Assembly (NCBI RefSeq): GCF_014655955.1
Contig: NZ_BNBO01000011.1
Coordinates: 111,967-175,966 of the forward strand
Length of the DNA stretch: 64,000 bases
Direction of reading: 5' to 3'
Origin: Kitasatospora indigofera
GTDB lineage: Bacteria; Actinomycetota; Actinomycetes; Streptomycetales; Streptomycetaceae
Shown here: in pieces, positions 28,618-36,475 of the stretch
How positions within the stretch are numbered: position 1 is the stretch's first letter
Layout of the letters: every line of letters starts with the position of its first letter
Program-made: the position numbers and the translations under genes
The notes under the pieces: generated by a model
Told to the model about the DNA's origin: nothing
The model's input: the letters and a program-made list of their open reading frames with translations, nothing else
The model's database searches: none

Positions 28618-29453
28618 GCGGCCCGCCCGTCGGCGCCGGTGGGCTCCACCGGCTCGGAGGGGGCGTCCGCGGCGGTCCGGGCGGCGGGCACCGGCGCGGC
28701 CGGGGCGTCGGCGGACGGCACCGAGCGCAGGCCCTCGGGGGCCTCGTCGCGCAGCAGCAGCGAACGGTGCGTCGCGAACTCGGCGTTGGCGCGGTCGTAG
28801 TCGTCGGGCCGGCCGATGTCGAGCCAGTAGCCGCTGAACTCGTAGGCGGAGGGCGGGGTCTCGGCGGCGAGCAGGTCCAGGACGAGCTCGTCGAAGCCGA
28901 GCGGCAGGCCCGGGGTGTACTTGGCGAGGGTGGAGCGCGAGACGCCGTAGACGCCCATCGAGACGCGGTAGTCGATGCTGGGCTTCTCCTGGAAGCCGGT
29001 GATGCTGCTGCCCTCGGTGGTCAGCACGCCGAAGTCGATCTTGACCTGGCGGGCGTAGGTGGCGATGGTCAGCGGCGCCTTGGACTCCTCGTGGTGCTTG
29101 AGCACCCCGGCGAAGTCCAGGTCGGTGAGGATGTCACCGTTCATCACCAGGAAGTTCTCCGGCAGCCGGTCCTGCATGGTGAGCAGCGGGCCCATGGTGC
29201 CGAGCGGGCTGTCCTCGACGGCGTACCCGACCCGCAGCCCCCACTGCGAACCGTTGCCGACGTAGGCGCGGATGATGTGGCCGAGGTGGCCGATCGCCAG
29301 CGTCACGGTCTTGAAGCCCGCCGAGGCGAGCTGGCGCATCACGATCTCCAGGATCGCGTGCTGGTCGCCGATCGGGACGAGCGGCTTGGGAAGGGCGGTG
29401 GTGTAGGGACGAAGGCGTACGCCCTTGCCGCCGGCCAGGATCACTGCGTGCAT
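28614..29453 (-). CDS. Sugar-phosphate nucleotidyltransferase (RfbA/ManC-like)
   Basis: A 279-residue NTP transferase that makes an NDP-sugar from NTP and sugar-1-phosphate. The nucleotide-binding signature is VILAGGKGVRLRPYT, with PKPLVPIGD next and the metal Asp in VMNGDILTD. FQEKPSIDYRVSMGVYG and GYWLDIGRPDDYDRAN close the catalytic core (about 1-235). The last 45 residues are an Ala/Pro tail with no domain. Like other such enzymes of polysaccharide loci it has no LbH acetyltransferase domain. The sugar is unresolved: similarity is to mannose- and glucose-1-phosphate enzymes. The gene sits 44 bp after the LegB-like gene. Confidence 0.86.
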   Translation of the reverse strand: MHAVILAGGKGVRLRPYTTALPKPLVPIGDQHAILEIVMRQLASAGFKTVTLAIGHLGHIIRAYVGNGSQWGLRVGYAVEDSPLGTMGPLLTMQDRLPENFLVMNGDILTDLDFAGVLKHHEESKAPLTIATYARQVKIDFGVLTTEGSSITGFQEKPSIDYRVSMGVYGVSRSTLAKYTPGLPLGFDELVLDLLAAETPPSAYEFSGYWLDIGRPDDYDRANAEFATHRSLLLRDEAPEGLRSVPSADAPAAPVPAARTAADAPSEPVEPTGADGRAA

Positions 29454-29497
29454 GGTGGTTCCCCCACGGAAGACGATGTCTGCATGTGCTGGACGGA

Positions 29498-30490
29498 TCA
29501 GACGTTGTACAGGTCGGTCTTGTAACGGGACAGGTTGGCCGGGTCCCGGAAGAACTCGATGGTCTGCTCCAGGCCCTCCTCCAGGGAGTGGCCCGGGGCC
29601 CAGCCGGTGGCGGTGCGCAGCCGGGTGGCGTCCGCGACCAGGCGCATGACCTCGGAGTTGGCCGGGCGGATGCGCTGCTCGTCCTCCTTGACGGTGACGT
29701 CGACGCCCATCAGCTTGCCGACCAGGGTGACCAGGTCGCCGACCGAGATCTCGCCGCCGGTGCCGGCGTTGAAGGTCTTGCCGACCACGGTCTCGGCGGG
29801 CGCGGTGCCGACGGTGCGGAAGGCCGCCGCGGTGTCCTTGACGAAGGTGAAGTCACGGGTCGGGCGCAGGTCGCCGAGGGTGATCACGGTCTCGCCGGCG
29901 GCGAGCTGGGCGATCACGGTCGGGATGACCGCGCGCATCGACTGGCGCGGGCCGAAGGTGTTGAACGGGCGCAGCGTGACGACCGGGGTCTCGAAGCTCG
30001 CGTGGTAGCTGTCCGCGAGGCGGTCCCCGCCGGCCTTGGAGGCCGCGTAGGGGGACTGCGTGTTGATCGGGTGGTCCTCGGTGATCGGCACGGTCTGCGC
30101 GGTGCCGTAGGTCTCGCTGGTCGAGGTGTGCACCAGGCGCGGGATCTCCAGGTGGCGCACGGCCTCCAGGACGTTGAGGGTGCCGGTGACGTTGGTCTCG
30201 ATGTACGAGTGCGGTGCCCGGTAGGAGTACGGGATCGCGATCAGGGCGGCCAGGTGGTAGACCGCCTCGGTGCCCTTGACCAGGCCGTTGACCGAGCCCG
30301 GGTCGCGGACGTCGCCGAGGACGATCTCGACCGAGTCGAGCACCTCGCGGTCGAGGGTCTCCAGCCAGCCGAAGGAGGAGAAGGAGTTGTACTGGACCAT
30401 CGCGCGGACCTGGTGGCCGTCGGCGACCAGGGTCTCGACGAGGTGGGAGCCGATGAAGCCCTCGGCTCCGGTGACGGCGACGGTGCTCAT
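29498..30490 (-). CDS. LegB-like NAD-dependent sugar 4,6-dehydratase/epimerase (extended SDR)
   Basis: A 330-residue extended SDR. The N-terminus VTGAEGFIGSHL is the Rossmann loop, followed by QYNSFSSFGWLETL, HLAALIAIPYSY and HTSTSETYGTAQ. The catalytic set is SPYAASKAG (YxxxK) with Thr/Ser in STSETYG. LRPFNTFGPRQSMRAVIP and EQRIRPANSEVMRL complete a pattern I associate with LegB and other GDP/UDP-HexNAc 4,6-dehydratases. It probably makes a 4-keto-6-deoxy-HexNAc or epimerises a HexNAc nucleotide. That would give a polymer richer than plain Gal/GalNAc. Upstream RBS-like AGAAAGAGAA precedes the ATG. Confidence 0.85.
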   Translation of the reverse strand: MSTVAVTGAEGFIGSHLVETLVADGHQVRAMVQYNSFSSFGWLETLDREVLDSVEIVLGDVRDPGSVNGLVKGTEAVYHLAALIAIPYSYRAPHSYIETNVTGTLNVLEAVRHLEIPRLVHTSTSETYGTAQTVPITEDHPINTQSPYAASKAGGDRLADSYHASFETPVVTLRPFNTFGPRQSMRAVIPTVIAQLAAGETVITLGDLRPTRDFTFVKDTAAAFRTVGTAPAETVVGKTFNAGTGGEISVGDLVTLVGKLMGVDVTVKEDEQRIRPANSEVMRLVADATRLRTATGWAPGHSLEEGLEQTIEFFRDPANLSRYKTDLYNV

Positions 30491-30558
30491 ACGCGTTCTC
30501 TTTCTGGTGGGTGATCAGCTGAGGTGGGTGGCGTGCCCGGCCCCGCGGCCGGAGCTGT

Positions 30559-32076
30559 TCAGCGGTGCTTGGTGGTTCTGCCGAGCGCGGGCCCGGCGAT
30601 GGAGGTGAGGACCAGGGCGGCCGCCCCGCAGCCGATCAGCTGCAGGAGGGTCGGGTCCGCACCGGCCAGCAGCCCGGCGCACTCCGCGATCGCGGCGGCC
30701 AGGCAGATCAGGGCGGTGCTCCAGCTGTGGCCGAAGGCGTTCAGCAGCAGGGCCAGCCAGAGCGCGCCGCCGAGGACCAGCAGGGCGCCCAGCTGGACGG
30801 TCCCGAGGTTCGGCGCGCCCGGCCAGAGCACGGTGGCGGCCGCGTCCAGCGCGGCCACCGTGGTGAGGTAGGTGAGCAGGCAGCCGAGCAGCACGCCGCC
30901 GGTCCGGCGGACGAACTGGCCGGGGGTGTGGCTGGTGCGCAGCGCGGCCACGGCCATCGCCCGGTAGCGGAAGAGCAGCCACTCGGCGAGGCCCAGGCTG
31001 AGGGTCAGCGCGACCATCGCCGGCCCGGTCGGGGCGGCGGCGTCGGTGGCCCGGACGCCCCCGTCGACGGCCTGGTGGATGGTGGTGCCGAGGCCGGCGA
31101 TCAGGGTCAGGGTGCCGACCGCGAGGCCGAACAGGCCCTGCGGGATCTCCTTGCTGAGCGGCAGCCGCAGCACGGTGGCGTCCTGCTCGGAGCGCAGGCA
31201 GCGGACCACCTCGCGGACGGCCAGCGCCAGGGCGAGCGCGAGGGTGGCGAGCAGGACGCAGGTCCGGACCACCTGCGGCACGTCCACCGCGAGGACCACG
31301 CCCGCGCCGAGGGCCGACGGTGCCAGGGCGACCAGCAGGGACTTCTCCCGGCCGAGCACCAGCAGCACGGTGGCGGCCGCCAGGTACCCGGACTGCCCGG
31401 CCGCGAACAGCAGGGAGCTGAGCGGCCCGCCGACCACGTAGGCGCTGACGGCCGCGACCAGCGCGCCCGCGGGTGCGCCGATCGCCAGGCAGCGTCCGGC
31501 GGCCCGGCGCCGGCCGCGCCCGAGCCAGGCGTAGGAGCGGTGGGCGAGCGCCTGGTTCCAGCACCAGCTGGCCAGGGTGGCGACGGAGAGCGCGACCATG
31601 CCCGAGGGCAGGCCGAAGCGCATCCGGTCGACCGCGAAGAGGTTGGCGCCGAGCAGGTAGCCGAGGCCGGGCAGGGCGAACACCAGGCCGCGCACCACGC
31701 AGCGCCAGGGGTCGGCCCGCCAGGGGTTGGCGAACTCGGCGCTCGGGCCGGGGTAGCGCCGGGCGACCTTGGTGAACAGCTCCTCGGCGAGGGTGAAGGA
31801 GTCGGGCCGGCCGTAGTTCAGCGCGGCCTGCTCGTCCGTCAGCCCGTCCGACTCCAGGAACGCCGCGATCTCGTACGGGTGCACGGCGTCGGCGCAGACG
31901 TCGGCGAGCCGCTCGGCCAGCGCGTCGATCGGGTCGGCGGAGAGGTCGAGGCCGTCGTCGGCCGGCTCCGGCGGGGCCGGCCGGCGGCGCTGGCGCGGGA
32001 GGGTGCGCAGCTGCATGGTCTGCTCGGCCCACTCGGGGCCGGCCTCGTCGGGGACGAGCCGCAGCGGGCCGCTCAT
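30559..32076 (-). CDS. Polytopic membrane protein of the exopolysaccharide cluster (possible exporter)
   Basis: A 505-residue integral membrane protein. A cytoplasmic N-terminal region (about 1-150) contains a short helical part (VHPYEIAAFLESDGLTD, FTLAEELFTKVARRY). Around eleven or twelve hydrophobic helices follow, e.g. SSLLFAAGQSGYLAAATVLL, CVLLATLALALALAVR and ALLVLGGALWLALLLNAFG. Its place next to a PelF-like transferase suggests a role like PelG or Wzx in moving the polymer or its precursor across the membrane, but I recognise no PelG motif. It is the least familiar gene of the cluster. Its ATG overlaps the stop of the glycosyltransferase (32073-32076). Confidence 0.78.
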   Translation of the reverse strand: MSGPLRLVPDEAGPEWAEQTMQLRTLPRQRRRPAPPEPADDGLDLSADPIDALAERLADVCADAVHPYEIAAFLESDGLTDEQAALNYGRPDSFTLAEELFTKVARRYPGPSAEFANPWRADPWRCVVRGLVFALPGLGYLLGANLFAVDRMRFGLPSGMVALSVATLASWCWNQALAHRSYAWLGRGRRRAAGRCLAIGAPAGALVAAVSAYVVGGPLSSLLFAAGQSGYLAAATVLLVLGREKSLLVALAPSALGAGVVLAVDVPQVVRTCVLLATLALALALAVREVVRCLRSEQDATVLRLPLSKEIPQGLFGLAVGTLTLIAGLGTTIHQAVDGGVRATDAAAPTGPAMVALTLSLGLAEWLLFRYRAMAVAALRTSHTPGQFVRRTGGVLLGCLLTYLTTVAALDAAATVLWPGAPNLGTVQLGALLVLGGALWLALLLNAFGHSWSTALICLAAAIAECAGLLAGADPTLLQLIGCGAAALVLTSIAGPALGRTTKHR

Positions 32077-33614
32077 CGGGCCTCCTGCAGCTTCTCGGCG
32101 CGCCGGCCCCAGCTGGTGACGGGGCGCCCTTCGGCGGTGCCGGGGCGCTCCTGCGGGAGGTCCGGGCCGTCGGCGCCGACGGCGACGACGCCCTCGGGCA
32201 GCCAGCGGGCGGTGCCGAGCAGCTCGGTGTAGATGTTCCGGAAGCCGTCGATGTTCTGCCGCAGGGTGAACTGCTCGATCACCCGCAGCCGGGCCTGCTC
32301 GCCGAGCCGGGCCCGCCGCTCCGGGTCGCGGAGCAGCTCCAGGGCGGCGGCGGCCATCGGCTCGGGCTCCCGGGGCGGGACGACCAGGCCGGTGTCGCCG
32401 ACGGCCTCGCGGACGCCGCCCACGTCGGTGGAGACGGTCGAGCGGCCGCAGGACATCGCCTCGATCAGGGTGAACGGGAAGCCCTCGCTGATGCTGGAGA
32501 GCATCACCACGTTCCCGGCCGCGTAGGCGTCGGTGATGTCGGCGACGCGGCCCTCGAAGACCACCGAGTCGGCGATGCCGAGCTCGGCGGCCAGCGCCAC
32601 GCAGCCGTCGCGGTAGCCCTCGCCGCCCTTGGGGGTGCCGCCGAACAGCCGCAGCTTGGCTTCCGGCAGCTCCTTGAGGACGATCGCGAAGGCCCGGATC
32701 AGCGTCTCCAGGTCCTTGATCGGGTCGACCCGGCCGGCCCAGCTGAGGGTGGGGGTCTCCGGCTCGGGCCCGGCGGGCGGGAAGGCCGCCGGGTCGACGC
32801 CGTTGTACACGGTGCGGATGTGCGCGGACGGCGTGCCGCCGCGCTCCTCCCAGCGCCGGTTGTACCGGTTGCCGGGGGTGACCAGCGCGGCCCGCCGGTA
32901 GCTCTCCTCGGCGAGCATCCGGTAGAAGCCCAGCAGCAGCGCCTTGACCGGCCAGCGGTACGGGCCGGTGCGGTAGCCGAGGTAGCGCTCGCGCAGGTAG
33001 ATGCCGTGCTCGGTGAGCAGGAACGGTACGCCGAACTGCTGCGAGGCGATCAGGCCGGGCAGGGTCGCCAGGCCGCCGCTGGCCGCGTGCGCGACGCCGT
33101 CCTGCGGCGGCTCGACCGAGAGCGGCCGCAGGGCGTGCTCCAGCAGGTCGGTCGCGTTGAGCGCGTCGTGGAGGGTGGGCCGGGAGACGGCGGTCGGCAG
33201 GTAGTCACGGGTCCAGACGCGCTGGAGGGTGCGCAGGGCGGGTTCGCTGCGCAGCGCCGGGCTGAGCAGGCCGCGCCTGGCGAGGTCGGCGAAGCCGTAC
33301 AGCTCCGTGCCGAAGTGGGTGGTGTAGACCGGGTCGAGGATGGAGTGCAGGAAGCGCTCGTACGCGTCGAGGAATCTCCGCAGCTCCTTGCGGCGCGGAG
33401 GCTTGGCACCCGAGGCCGGGCCCCAGAGCGGTGCGGTGGTCACCGACCGCACGTTGGCGGGCAGTTCCCAGGCGAGCGGCTCGTGGCCGGTGCCGGTCAC
33501 CGCGACGATGTCGAAATCGACGTCCGGCATGCCCTGGACGAGCTGGTCGCACCAGACACTCACGCCCCCGTGCTGGTGCGGATACGTCCCCTCGGTGAGC
33601 AGGGTGACGCGCAT
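32073..33614 (-). CDS. GT4-family glycosyltransferase, PelF-like
   Basis: A 513-residue cytoplasmic GT-B enzyme. The N-terminal domain starts VTLLTEGTYPHQHGGVSVWC and later has LLTEHGIYLRERYLGY, both hallmarks of PelF, the Pel polymerase that uses UDP-GalNAc. The C-terminal donor-binding domain has AGRVDPIKDLETLIRAF, and EGFPFTLIEAMSCG gives the E-x7-E retaining GT4 motif. An unstructured tail follows residue 480. The likely role is polymerisation of the HexNAc backbone. GGAGG is about 9 nt upstream of the ATG. It follows the deacetylase gene after a 16-bp hairpin (33668-33703). Confidence 0.86.
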   Translation of the reverse strand: MRVTLLTEGTYPHQHGGVSVWCDQLVQGMPDVDFDIVAVTGTGHEPLAWELPANVRSVTTAPLWGPASGAKPPRRKELRRFLDAYERFLHSILDPVYTTHFGTELYGFADLARRGLLSPALRSEPALRTLQRVWTRDYLPTAVSRPTLHDALNATDLLEHALRPLSVEPPQDGVAHAASGGLATLPGLIASQQFGVPFLLTEHGIYLRERYLGYRTGPYRWPVKALLLGFYRMLAEESYRRAALVTPGNRYNRRWEERGGTPSAHIRTVYNGVDPAAFPPAGPEPETPTLSWAGRVDPIKDLETLIRAFAIVLKELPEAKLRLFGGTPKGGEGYRDGCVALAAELGIADSVVFEGRVADITDAYAAGNVVMLSSISEGFPFTLIEAMSCGRSTVSTDVGGVREAVGDTGLVVPPREPEPMAAAALELLRDPERRARLGEQARLRVIEQFTLRQNIDGFRNIYTELLGTARWLPEGVVAVGADGPDLPQERPGTAEGRPVTSWGRRAEKLQEAR

Positions 33615-33667
33615 CCCCGATCCCCCTCCTTCTCCCGTCGACGTCCGATGTGGTGGCGGACGTACAG

Positions 33668-33703
33668 CCGGTGGTGGGGCGGGATCGCCCGCCCCACCAC
33701 CGG
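33668..33703 (-). terminator. Perfect 16-bp hairpin between the deacetylase and glycosyltransferase genes
   Basis: Arms 33668-33683 and 33688-33703 with an ATCG loop, starting 10 bp after the deacetylase stop. It would end or attenuate transcription after the deacetylase, making it more highly expressed than the downstream genes. Confidence 0.75.
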
Positions 33704-33712
33704 TCCTGCGTC

Positions 33713-36031
33713 TTACTGCTTGCCGGTCTTGCCGGCGGGCTTCGTCGCCGTGCTCTTGCCCGCGGCGGGCTTGCCCGCGGTGTTGTTCCCGGCCTTGCCC
33801 AGGAGGGCCTTGCCGAGGACGGGCTTGCCACTGCCGGGCACCAGCGTCGCCGCGTCGGTCCGGTCGGTGTCGGTCGGGCCGACCGGGACCGCGGTGGCGG
33901 CGCCGCTCGGCACGACCGTCTTGGCCGCCGGAGCGGTGACGGGCGCCGTCTTGGCGGCGGCGGCAGCGGCGGCGGCCGGGGCCGCCGGGGTCTGCGCGGC
34001 CGTCAGCTTCAGCGTGACGGTGCTCTGCAGCGAACCGGCCTTGACCCAGCCGGACAGCGTACCGGCGTAGGCGGTGCCGAACGCGGTGCTGCCGAAGGTG
34101 AGCTTCTGGACGGTGCCGGTCGGCATGGTGGCCTCGGTCGCGAGCCCGGCGGGCGCGTTGACCGTGACGGTGTCACCGATCCGGTACGCCGTGACCTGGC
34201 CGGCGGCCAGGGCGGTGTTCCAGGCCGCGCGGCGCTGGAACTCGGCGCCGATCTCGCGCTGCGGGAGGTTCACGATCGGGGCGTTGTCCGCGTGCAGGTT
34301 GCGGTACGTGGAGAGCACCGTGTCCAGGACGGGGTAGACGATCCGGCCCTCGGCCAGGTTCGACTGGTGGATGAAGTGCGGCCGCGGGTCGTTGCTGAGC
34401 ACGTGGCCCAGGTCGATCCGCGCCTCCAGCGGCACGATGTACGAGGTGTAGCCGGTGGAGGTGTTCAGCGGGGTGGTGAGGCAGGTGGAGTTCGCGTTGT
34501 TCTCGCAGACCCCGCTGCCGCCGTTGGCGACGCTGGTGTAGATCCAGTTGTACTCGTCGGTCTCCTCCACCGCCGTGCCGGCGTTGTAGAAGACGTTCAT
34601 CGGGTACCGCGGGACGGTCAGCGTGGAGCTGCCGACGGCGCGCTGGCCGGCCTCGCGGGAGGCGTCGCTCGCCGTCCACTTGACACCGTTGGTGACCAGG
34701 GAGGGCGCCAGGTACGGGTTGTCGCTGGTCTCCTGGGGAGCGGTCAGCAGACCGGAGTGCTCACCGGTGACGAGCTCGCTCTTGTCGAGCGTGATGTGGT
34801 GCGCGGCCGCCCAGTCCAGGTTGTTCTTGATCTGGCCGGTGATGGTCGCCTGGTCCACCCAGACGGTGTTGCCGCCCGCGTCCTTGGTGCACTTCCACGG
34901 CACCACCGAGACGTCCTGCAGGCAGCCCAGGTACGGGTGCGTGTAGGTGTGGTTGATCCAGCGGTAGCTGGCCTGGTCGGCCACCATCTGGTCGACGACC
35001 GGGTCGGCGGTGACCTCGTGGTCCGCCTTCCAGTCCTCGCTGCCGCCACCGTTGAACACCATGTCCATGGTGAAGTTGTGGTCGATCTGCCACTGCTTCG
35101 CGTACTGCGCGTCGGCCGGCGTCATCCGGATCGGGTTGCTCGACTCGGGCGTGCCGGGCGGGCAGGTGACGTCACCGGGGGTGCACTTGAGGCTGGTGTC
35201 CCAACGGTCGTCCGCGAGGAAGACGTCGTCGACGTGGGCCGCGAAGTAGTTGCGGTCGTAGCCGAGGTGGATGCCCTGGGTCACCCAGTCGACTATGCCG
35301 CGGGCCAGCAGCCGGTACTGCTGCTGGTACTGGTTGTAGACGAAGGTGACGACCAGCTCCTTGCGGCCGTCGTGGGTGTACTCGCCGACCAGCGAGCCCT
35401 TCTCGGTGGTGTCCGGGATCGGGGCCTCGACGAGCGGCTTGAAGTCGGCCCCGGCGAGCGGGGTGGCGAGGTAGCCGTAGCTCTCGCCGATGTTCGGGTC
35501 GTTGTCCTCGAACGGGACGCTGCCCTTGAGGTAGCTGAACGGGCCGGCCAGGCCGGTCGTGGTGACCTGGCCCTGGGCGCCGTCGAGGCTGCCGATGTAA
35601 CCGGGGTTCTGCGCCCAGTTAAGACCGACGTCCGGGCGGGCATAGGTGTAGGCGTCGACCTGTCGGATGCCGAAGGCGGCCTCGAAGGCGGCAAGGGCCG
35701 TCATCTCGGCGGACCCGGCGGCGAAGGGGTTGTCGTTGGGCAGGACGACACCCTGGAACTTCGCGCGGGGCTGCCCGTTCACGGTGTCGCTCAGGAAGGC
35801 GGCATCGATCACGGGCCGGTTGGCGTCGTTCAGATTGACGATCTTGTAGGGGGTGCCCTGGCTCGCCAGTTCGGCGGCGATGGCGGCGGTGGCGGGGCCA
35901 CCGTCGCTGATCACGAGCACGGTGAGGTCGATCCGGGTCGTCGTCGCGGCGTTGGCGAAGGACGACTGGAGACCGCCGGCCAGCAGGACTGCCACCGCGC
36001 AAGCGGCAGCTCTTCGGGTCGCTCGACCCAT
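33713..36031 (-). CDS. Agd3-like exported polysaccharide N-deacetylase
   Basis: A 772-residue exported protein resembling Aspergillus Agd3, which removes acetyl groups from GalNAc in galactosaminogalactan. The Sec signal is [17 protein letters not shown], cut near FANAA. An N-terminal beta-rich carbohydrate-binding part (about 30-260) precedes the deacetylase domain (about 270-640). There the metal-binding pattern is visible: AAHVDDVFLADDRWD (Asp pair) and WINHTYTHPYLGC (His-x3-His). The last 110 residues are a low-complexity Ala/Pro/Lys stalk that may bind the wall or the polymer. ATG 36031 is preferred: GGGGAGGA lies 5 nt upstream, and ATG 36046 lacks such a site. It is the first gene of the cluster. 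Confidence 0.84.
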   Translation of the reverse strand: MGRATRRAAACAVAVLLAGGLQSSFANAATTTRIDLTVLVISDGGPATAAIAAELASQGTPYKIVNLNDANRPVIDAAFLSDTVNGQPRAKFQGVVLPNDNPFAAGSAEMTALAAFEAAFGIRQVDAYTYARPDVGLNWAQNPGYIGSLDGAQGQVTTTGLAGPFSYLKGSVPFEDNDPNIGESYGYLATPLAGADFKPLVEAPIPDTTEKGSLVGEYTHDGRKELVVTFVYNQYQQQYRLLARGIVDWVTQGIHLGYDRNYFAAHVDDVFLADDRWDTSLKCTPGDVTCPPGTPESSNPIRMTPADAQYAKQWQIDHNFTMDMVFNGGGSEDWKADHEVTADPVVDQMVADQASYRWINHTYTHPYLGCLQDVSVVPWKCTKDAGGNTVWVDQATITGQIKNNLDWAAAHHITLDKSELVTGEHSGLLTAPQETSDNPYLAPSLVTNGVKWTASDASREAGQRAVGSSTLTVPRYPMNVFYNAGTAVEETDEYNWIYTSVANGGSGVCENNANSTCLTTPLNTSTGYTSYIVPLEARIDLGHVLSNDPRPHFIHQSNLAEGRIVYPVLDTVLSTYRNLHADNAPIVNLPQREIGAEFQRRAAWNTALAAGQVTAYRIGDTVTVNAPAGLATEATMPTGTVQKLTFGSTAFGTAYAGTLSGWVKAGSLQSTVTLKLTAAQTPAAPAAAAAAAAKTAPVTAPAAKTVVPSGAATAVPVGPTDTDRTDAATLVPGSGKPVLGKALLGKAGNNTAGKPAAGKSTATKPAGKTGKQ

Positions 36032-36181
36032 GTGGTTCCTCCCCATTGGGCAGGGGCGGTCCGCTGCTCGGCGCGCCTGCCCTGACTCTGTTCGAAGGCA
36101 GCAGGCTGCCTGGTGTCATCTTGGTGGAGGTTCAGGGGTGCTAGGGACCAAATGGGTGAGAGTGCAGCGAATCTGTTACCA

Positions 36182-36215
36182 ACGTTCATGGCGATGCCAT
36201 AAAGGGTTTGAACGT
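36182..36215 (-). other. Stem-loop near the 5' end of the predicted cluster leader
   Basis: ACGTTCA (36182-36188) pairs with TGAACGT (36209-36215), and inside it ATGGC pairs with GCCAT (36188-36200). On the minus strand this lies within the first 45 nt of the transcript predicted from the promoter at 36230-36258. A protective or regulatory leader structure is possible. Confidence 0.4.
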
Positions 36216-36229
36216 GGTCAGAAAGCCAC

Positions 36230-36258
36230 AATCTACGCAAATAATTAAATGAGAACAA
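36230..36258 (-). promoter_or_regulatory. Candidate promoter of the exopolysaccharide cluster
   Basis: On the minus strand TTGTTC (36253-36258), 17 bp, then TAGATT (36230-36235). The predicted start near 36223 gives a long leader of about 190 nt to the deacetylase ATG. Confidence 0.4.
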
Positions 36259-36475
36259 CAATCCGTCAGCAGCTGACAGCAATCTGTTGACCAATGCGGC
36301 CGTCGGCCGGATACCTGCTGGTCACCGACTACTCCCGGGTAGGCCCCACCGGGCTGCCTAGACTGATCAAGCACCACCACTCTCGCACATCTGTGCCCCC
36401 CGTCGGGCAGGTTCATGCAACATCGTGCGAGGTTCTGCGCTGCGGCGTTCCGAATATTCGATGGAGGCCCGACCC

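Larger units (their letters stand above)
36032..36475. other. AT-rich divergent intergenic region
   Basis: A 444-bp gap between the deacetylase and phosphatase genes. The part 36200-36295 is strikingly AT-rich for this genome (runs such as AATAATTAAATGAGAACAACAA). Imperfect direct repeats AATCTGTT(G)ACCAA lie at 36170-36182 and 36281-36294. It holds the cluster promoter and, by composition, is a candidate xenogeneic-silencer (Lsr2) site. Confidence 0.6.

Noticed and set aside
25832..36046. The cluster as a secondary-metabolite (antibiotic sugar) locus
   Set aside because: It has no PKS, NRPS or tailoring core enzymes and it includes polymer hydrolases and a polymer deacetylase.
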